From Pelomyxa schiedti (Eukaryota; Evosea; Pelobiontida; Pelomyxidae), in contig JAHLWZ010000150.1 in NCBI GenBank assembly GCA_020536535.1, positions 718-24,545 of the forward strand: DNA of 23,828 bases, read 5' to 3'. Positions 19,887 through 23,828 of this stretch are shown piece by piece. The position numbers and the translations under genes were made by a program. Each line of letters opens with the position of its first letter. Position 1 is the stretch's first letter. The notes beneath the pieces are model-generated. The model saw nothing but the letters and a program-made list of their open reading frames with translations. It had not been told where the DNA came from and made no database searches.

Positions 19887-20086
19887 TGCATTGACCTGAA
19901 CTCAGTGTCCGTCTCCAGAATTCAAGATAGAAATATCCACCTCTAGTACCTATTTGTGAAATAGATCAACATAAGACCATCGGCTCAATTGCACCGAAAA
20001 AAAAAGCGAAAAAGAAAAAAAAATCAAAAGGAAGAAGTTTCATTACTATCAAATAAATCGTTCCCCAGCACACCGTATCGACACAC
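19887..20086 (+). promoter_or_regulatory. Intergenic region upstream of the seryl-tRNA synthetase gene
   Basis: This 200-bp gap between two plus-strand genes has an A-rich purine tract at about 19996-20036 (runs of A broken by G and C), close before the synthetase ATG. I see no clear promoter motif. Confidence 0.3.
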
Positions 20087-22091
20087 ATGGGTCTCGACAT
20101 TTTGTTGTTCCGAGCAGACAACGCGGACGGACAGGGGCCTGAGTCTGTAAGGGACTCTCAGCGACGTCGTTTTGCCCCCGTTGAGCTCGTCGACGAAGTA
20201 ATCCGTCTCGATCAAGAGTGGAGAACCGGTATCATATCACGCGTCCTTTTTCCCATTCAACTCTATGGGTTTTTTTTTCCCCCGTTTTTCCGTTCCTCTA
20301 TGTTACCAGTTTCTTACGGGGTGTGATAGCGCGATTCAACTTGGACCAGGCCAATAAGGAGCTTGGGAGACTGAAAAAGTCCATTGGTGAAATGCAGATT
20401 GCCAAGAAGAAGGGCAAAGCTGTCTCCGCCGAGGACGAGCAAGCCGCACTCGCCAAGAAAGTTGCTCTCGAGGCCAGCCTCGAGGGTCTTGAGCACAAGG
20501 AGGAAGAAGCCAAGAACGCCGTGGATGCCAAGTTGCCTCACATTGGAAACATTGTGCACCCTTCCGTGCCTGTCAGCGCCGATGAGGTGTGTCAAGAATA
20601 TCTTTCTTCTAATTATTGTTATTATGGTGTATTGTTATGACTGGTATAAGATTTTAATGAATTGGGGGTGTCCGTTGTAAATTCTTTTCTTGTAGAAGGA
20701 CAACTTGGTTTACAAGACGTGGGGCGAGCCTGTGCCCCTTGAAGGTGGACACTATCACTCTGAGCTTCTTGCTATGATTGATGGTTATGACCAAGAAAGA
20801 GGTTTGATAATTTTCGTACTGTTTTCTCCCTATTAAGTGCAGTGACGATTTTGGGTTTTGTAGAAATTTTTACTCGAGTAACTGACTCTTGATAAAGGTA
20901 CAAAGGTTGGCGGCCACCGTGCATACTTCCTCAAGGGATGGGGTGTTAAGCTCAATCTTGCTCTCATCAACTACGGCATTACCTTCCTCGAATCAAAGGG
21001 CTACACACCAATGCACACACCCTTCTTCATGAAGAAAACTGTGATGGCACTTACTGCACAGCTATCAGAGTTTGACGACCAGCTCTACAAGGTCGGAGAG
21101 GGGACTGTGAAGGATCCTGATGACTATGATGAGAAGTACCTCATTGCAACCTCAGAGCAACCTTTGTCCGGTTTCCATCTTGGAGAGTGGATGGTACCGT
21201 CATCACTTCCCCTCAAGTACTGTGGCTACAGCACAAACTTCAGGAAGGAGGCTGGTGCTCACGGCAGGGTACGCTTTCTTTTGTTTTGTTCTCGAATTTT
21301 CCAACCATTGTTAGGATACATGGGGAATCTTCCGTGTACATCAGTTTGAGAAGATTGAGCAGTTTGTTTTGAGCAAACCAAGCGAGTCATGGGCCGTGCA
21401 TGAGGAAATGCTTGCCACTGCAGAAGAATTCTACCAATCAGTACGCCGCAATTCGGCCATTCTTTCCCTTAATATCTCGATAGCTTGGCTTCTCTTACCG
21501 AGTTGTTTCAATTGTAAGTGGTGCTCTTAACAACGCTGCCGCTAAGAAGTACGACCTTGAAGCATGGTTCCCCAAGTTCAGGGAGTTCAAAGAGCTCGTC
21601 TCTTGCTCAAATTGCACTGACTACCAAGCTCGATCACTCGAGGTATTTCTTTTTCAACTACAAGAAAATAGCCGTTCTGAAATTTGCTTCCACAGGTGAG
21701 GTGCGGCATGAAGAAGGAGGGAGTCAAGAAGAAGGAATACGTCCACATGCTCAACAGCACACTTTGCGCAACTGAGCGAACTCTGTGCTGCCTCCTTGAG
21801 AACTGCCAAACGCCACAAGGTATCAGAGTGCCGGCACCACTTAGACCATTCTTGGGTGGTGTGGAGATAATTCCCTACACGAAGCCGTGCCCCAAGAGGC
21901 CATCCACTGTCCCCGCTCCAACAGCAGCCGCTACTACTACAACAACCTCATCAGCAACAGCATCCACAACAACAACAGCTACTCCAGCAAGTACCCCAGT
22001 TACTACCCCAGCTGTTACCCCAGCTACTACACCAGCTGTTACCCCTGCAGCTGAGACACCCGCCAAGCCCACAACTGGAGGAAGCTCATAA
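20087..22091 (+). CDS. serS: Seryl-tRNA synthetase, cytosolic eukaryotic type, with Thr/Pro/Ala-rich tail
   Basis: Charges tRNA-Ser with serine using ATP (class II synthetase). Seven exons join in frame: 20087-20228, 20330-20586, 20696-20801, 20898-21268, 21315-21440, 21484-21642 and 21696-22091. The N-terminal residues ([11 protein letters not shown]) match the eukaryotic start. A long antiparallel coiled-coil arm follows ([15 protein letters not shown] onward). The catalytic domain has the serine-binding loop TSEQPL, motif 2 in [31 protein letters not shown], and motif 3 around [19 protein letters not shown] ending in [10 protein letters not shown]. After the core the protein keeps going for about 70 residues with Thr/Ala/Pro repeats ([12 protein letters not shown]) to the TAA at 22089-22091. 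Animal and fungal enzymes often carry a short basic tail; this one is neutral and repetitive. Strong family match. Confidence 0.95.
21915..22075 (+). repeat. Imperfect tandem repeats encoding the Thr/Pro/Ala tail of seryl-tRNA synthetase
   Basis: ACA/ACT-rich simple sequence is followed by imperfect 12-bp units of the form CCAGCTGTTACC / CCAGCTACTACA between about 21985 and 22050, which code for T-P-A-V or T-P-A-T tetrapeptides. The repeats are in frame with the synthetase and sit entirely after its catalytic core. Confidence 0.75.
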
Positions 22092-22204
22092 CACCCACAG
22101 TTCCACAAGACAATCCACTTGTTCTTTTGAAAATGAGGAAAAAAATGCACTTTACAAGCCAATTGGTTTTTTTTTACAGTACAGTGGTTTTGTGGAGTAG
22201 AATG
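22092..22204. terminator. Convergent 3' region between the seryl-tRNA synthetase and F-box genes
   Basis: These 113 bp separate the stops of two converging genes, so both transcripts must end here. It holds an A-run (GAGGAAAAAAATGC, 22136-22149) and a T-run at 22167-22176, which could serve 3' end formation on either strand. The transcripts may overlap. No canonical AATAAA is present. Confidence 0.4.
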
Positions 22205-23786
22205 TTACGTTAGGGAGAGTAGAAACTGACGAAGGTTGTCAGGGGTCGAGGCGTGCCGCCGTACTACATTTAAGTAGAGAGAGGAATACTTTACAGTTGA
22301 AATGAGGTGTGACTTGTCTTTGGCGGAGCAGTTTTGAAGAACATCCAACCACTCTTTCACTACCTGTGGGATAGGTAAGTTCTATTAAGGGGTTTGACTG
22401 TAGTGAATGTACCCCAATATTACTGGACTGAAGATAGGGGTTCGTTGGAGAGCAACGATCCCATAAGACCAGGGATCCTGTTAGAGCATAGGCAGCGAGA
22501 TTTTCATCACAAAAGAATATCGTGGACAGACGGTGTTCTAGACTTTAGTTGACGTAAAAATTGGTATGAAAGGAGGATTCATCGTACCAGTTAAGGGAGC
22601 CGGGATCTGGAGTTAACATGCACGCATACGAATTAGCAAGCAGAACCAATTTGTCGAGAACTTGAAGGGGCATAAGATGTGTTATACATGATTGAAGTTC
22701 TCGGGTCATTGGATCTACAAGAAATATCACAAACAATAGTTGAGAAATAGACCTCACCAGAATTAGCAAAGAAAAAAGCCATGGAATTAATCAAAGAGGA
22801 ATCCTTCTTGGAATCTTCCGGCATCGTGTCAAGTAAACGGTGATAGTAAGCTAGAGTGTTTTGTAAGTGCGGTTTGGACATCTATCGAAAGTTCAGAATA
22901 TAGGGAATAAGGAACTTATACTTTGATGTTATCAAATTTTATTGCGAATTCGAGCATTTGGCAAAAGTCGAGAACACTCCAAGCAAAGGAAGAACTTGTA
23001 GGAGGAAGTGTCACAATAGAACTCACAGCAACTTTACACTTAGCATCTTGTGTGTGTTATGGGATACATTTCAGAGAAGTATTGTACTCAATTCTTGTCC
23101 AAACTTATAATATTCCAGGAGTTCATTTATGATGGCCATTATCGAAGGCATAGCTTCTTCATGAATGCCAGCAAATTTGTATGCCTGCAGGCCTTATTTT
23201 GGTGACTGACGTTTTTGTAATGTTTATTATGTGGCTCTCAGGCTTAATAGTGTTTTGTGACTGAAAAAAAAAAAAAGTAGTGGCACCTCCGAAATAAGAG
23301 ACGCACAACCCTGTAATTGCTCTATTTTTAGTATGAATTCTCTTCCCCTGTCAAAAAAATCTGGCACCAAGAGTCATGCACGCGTCAATAAGTTGAAACA
23401 AGTACTCACCACAGCGTTCCCATCTCAACACGGCCAATTTCCAAGAACTCTCAGCTTTCACAGCCACACGCATCAGCACCTTTGCCAAACCTATTACATA
23501 TTTATAAAAAAGAAGGTCAGAAATGATAAGAGTCCGTTCACAGCCATAACAACAAACGGTAATCAATGGTGACACAAGAAGAGTGCGAAGTACCTTCCCA
23601 AACGACCTCGTCGTTGGCCAACAGACGAAGTGACTTGCACGTCGCGGACACGTTGCGGAGCGAGACGCAGTCCAAGAACGACAGCACCAACTTGATCACG
23701 TGCTCAGGCATGCCCGAAAAGCCACACGGCCACCACCCCTCCCCGTCCGACGGAGTCGTGGTAGTTGGTGTCGCTGCGTCCCCCAT
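22205..23786 (-). CDS. F-box protein
   Basis: Likely substrate receptor of an SCF-type ubiquitin ligase, binding Skp1 through its F-box. The ATG is at 23786. Exon 1 (23786-23594) encodes a Thr-rich start and the F-box (MPEHVIKLVLSFLDCVSLRN ending in NDEVVWEG). Further exons, in my model, are 23490-23410, 23192 to about 23080, about 23040-22920, 22879 to about 22750, a block near 22720-22590, about 22545-22430, and a last exon from about 22372 to the stop at 22205. They encode a mostly helical region (AYKFAGIHEEAMPSIMAII, SVLDFCQMLEFAIKFDNIK, LQNTLAYYHRLLDTMPEDS, VVKEWLDVLQNCSAKDK). I do not recognise a known substrate-binding repeat such as WD40 or LRR; the helices may form a TPR- or HEAT-like fold. 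Total length is about 400 residues. The F-box is clear; the middle exon boundaries are moderately sure. Confidence 0.75.
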
Positions 23787-23828
23787 CACTGATCCAACAA
23801 CACTAAAATCGTTCGCCGCTTCTCACTT
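23787..23828 (-). promoter_or_regulatory. Start of the F-box gene 5' region, cut by the window edge
   Basis: Only 42 bp upstream of the F-box ATG are present, so promoter elements cannot be judged. Confidence 0.3.

Noticed and set aside
21875-22162. Minus-strand Val/Ala/Gly repeat protein
   Set aside because: It is antisense to the Thr/Pro/Ala tandem repeats of the seryl-tRNA synthetase tail.
4697-23786. A biosynthetic gene cluster around the assembly-line enzyme
   Set aside because: The genes to the right are signalling and housekeeping genes with no tailoring enzyme, transporter or phosphopantetheinyl transferase. A cluster could only lie to the left of the window.
1-23828. tRNA or rRNA genes, transposable elements, CRISPR arrays
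   Set aside because: I saw no tRNA cloverleaf pattern, no terminal repeats or transposase/reverse-transcriptase motifs, and no regularly spaced direct repeats outside coding low-complexity tracts.

Overview
This window is nuclear DNA of a eukaryote, most likely an amoebozoan protist. Every gene is broken by short spliceosomal introns, mostly 40-100 nt, with GT..AG ends on the coding strand. The gene set includes a kinase with a C-terminal SH2 domain of the SHK type known from Dictyostelium, a eukaryotic seryl-tRNA synthetase, an F-box protein, LIM and EF-hand proteins, and a eukaryotic RIB2/RPUSD-type pseudouridine synthase. The genus cannot be fixed from the sequence alone. I rebuilt the gene models by hand, joining conserved protein motifs across GT-AG (and probably GC-AG) junctions that keep the reading frame.

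Layout. On the minus strand, 1-4486 is the 5' part of a large assembly-line enzyme that runs off the left edge. It has a starter acyltransferase, a carrier (T) domain, an NRPS condensation domain and an NRPS adenylation domain. Next on the minus strand, about 4697-8850, is one long gene for an EF-hand plus LIM protein with a cysteine-rich C-terminal block. A divergent promoter at about 8850-9010 separates it from a run of plus-strand genes: pseudouridine synthase (about 9007-12039), a repeat protein of about eight degenerate EF-hand modules (12172-15969), the SHK-type kinase (16112-18733), an unrecognised coiled-coil protein (18943-19886) and seryl-tRNA synthetase (20087-22091). An F-box gene on the minus strand (22205-23786) converges on the synthetase gene.

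Function. The genes do not form an obvious pathway. The most notable item is the first gene, which joins a fungal-FAS-like starter acyltransferase to an NRPS module with no ketosynthase between them. That order suggests a protist enzyme that loads an acyl starter onto its own carrier domain and condenses it with an amino acid, making an N-acyl peptide or lipopeptide. The other genes are housekeeping (translation, RNA modification), signalling (phosphotyrosine/SH2, calcium-type folds) or protein turnover. Gaps between genes are all under about 220 bp. No RNA genes, transposons or CRISPR arrays were seen.
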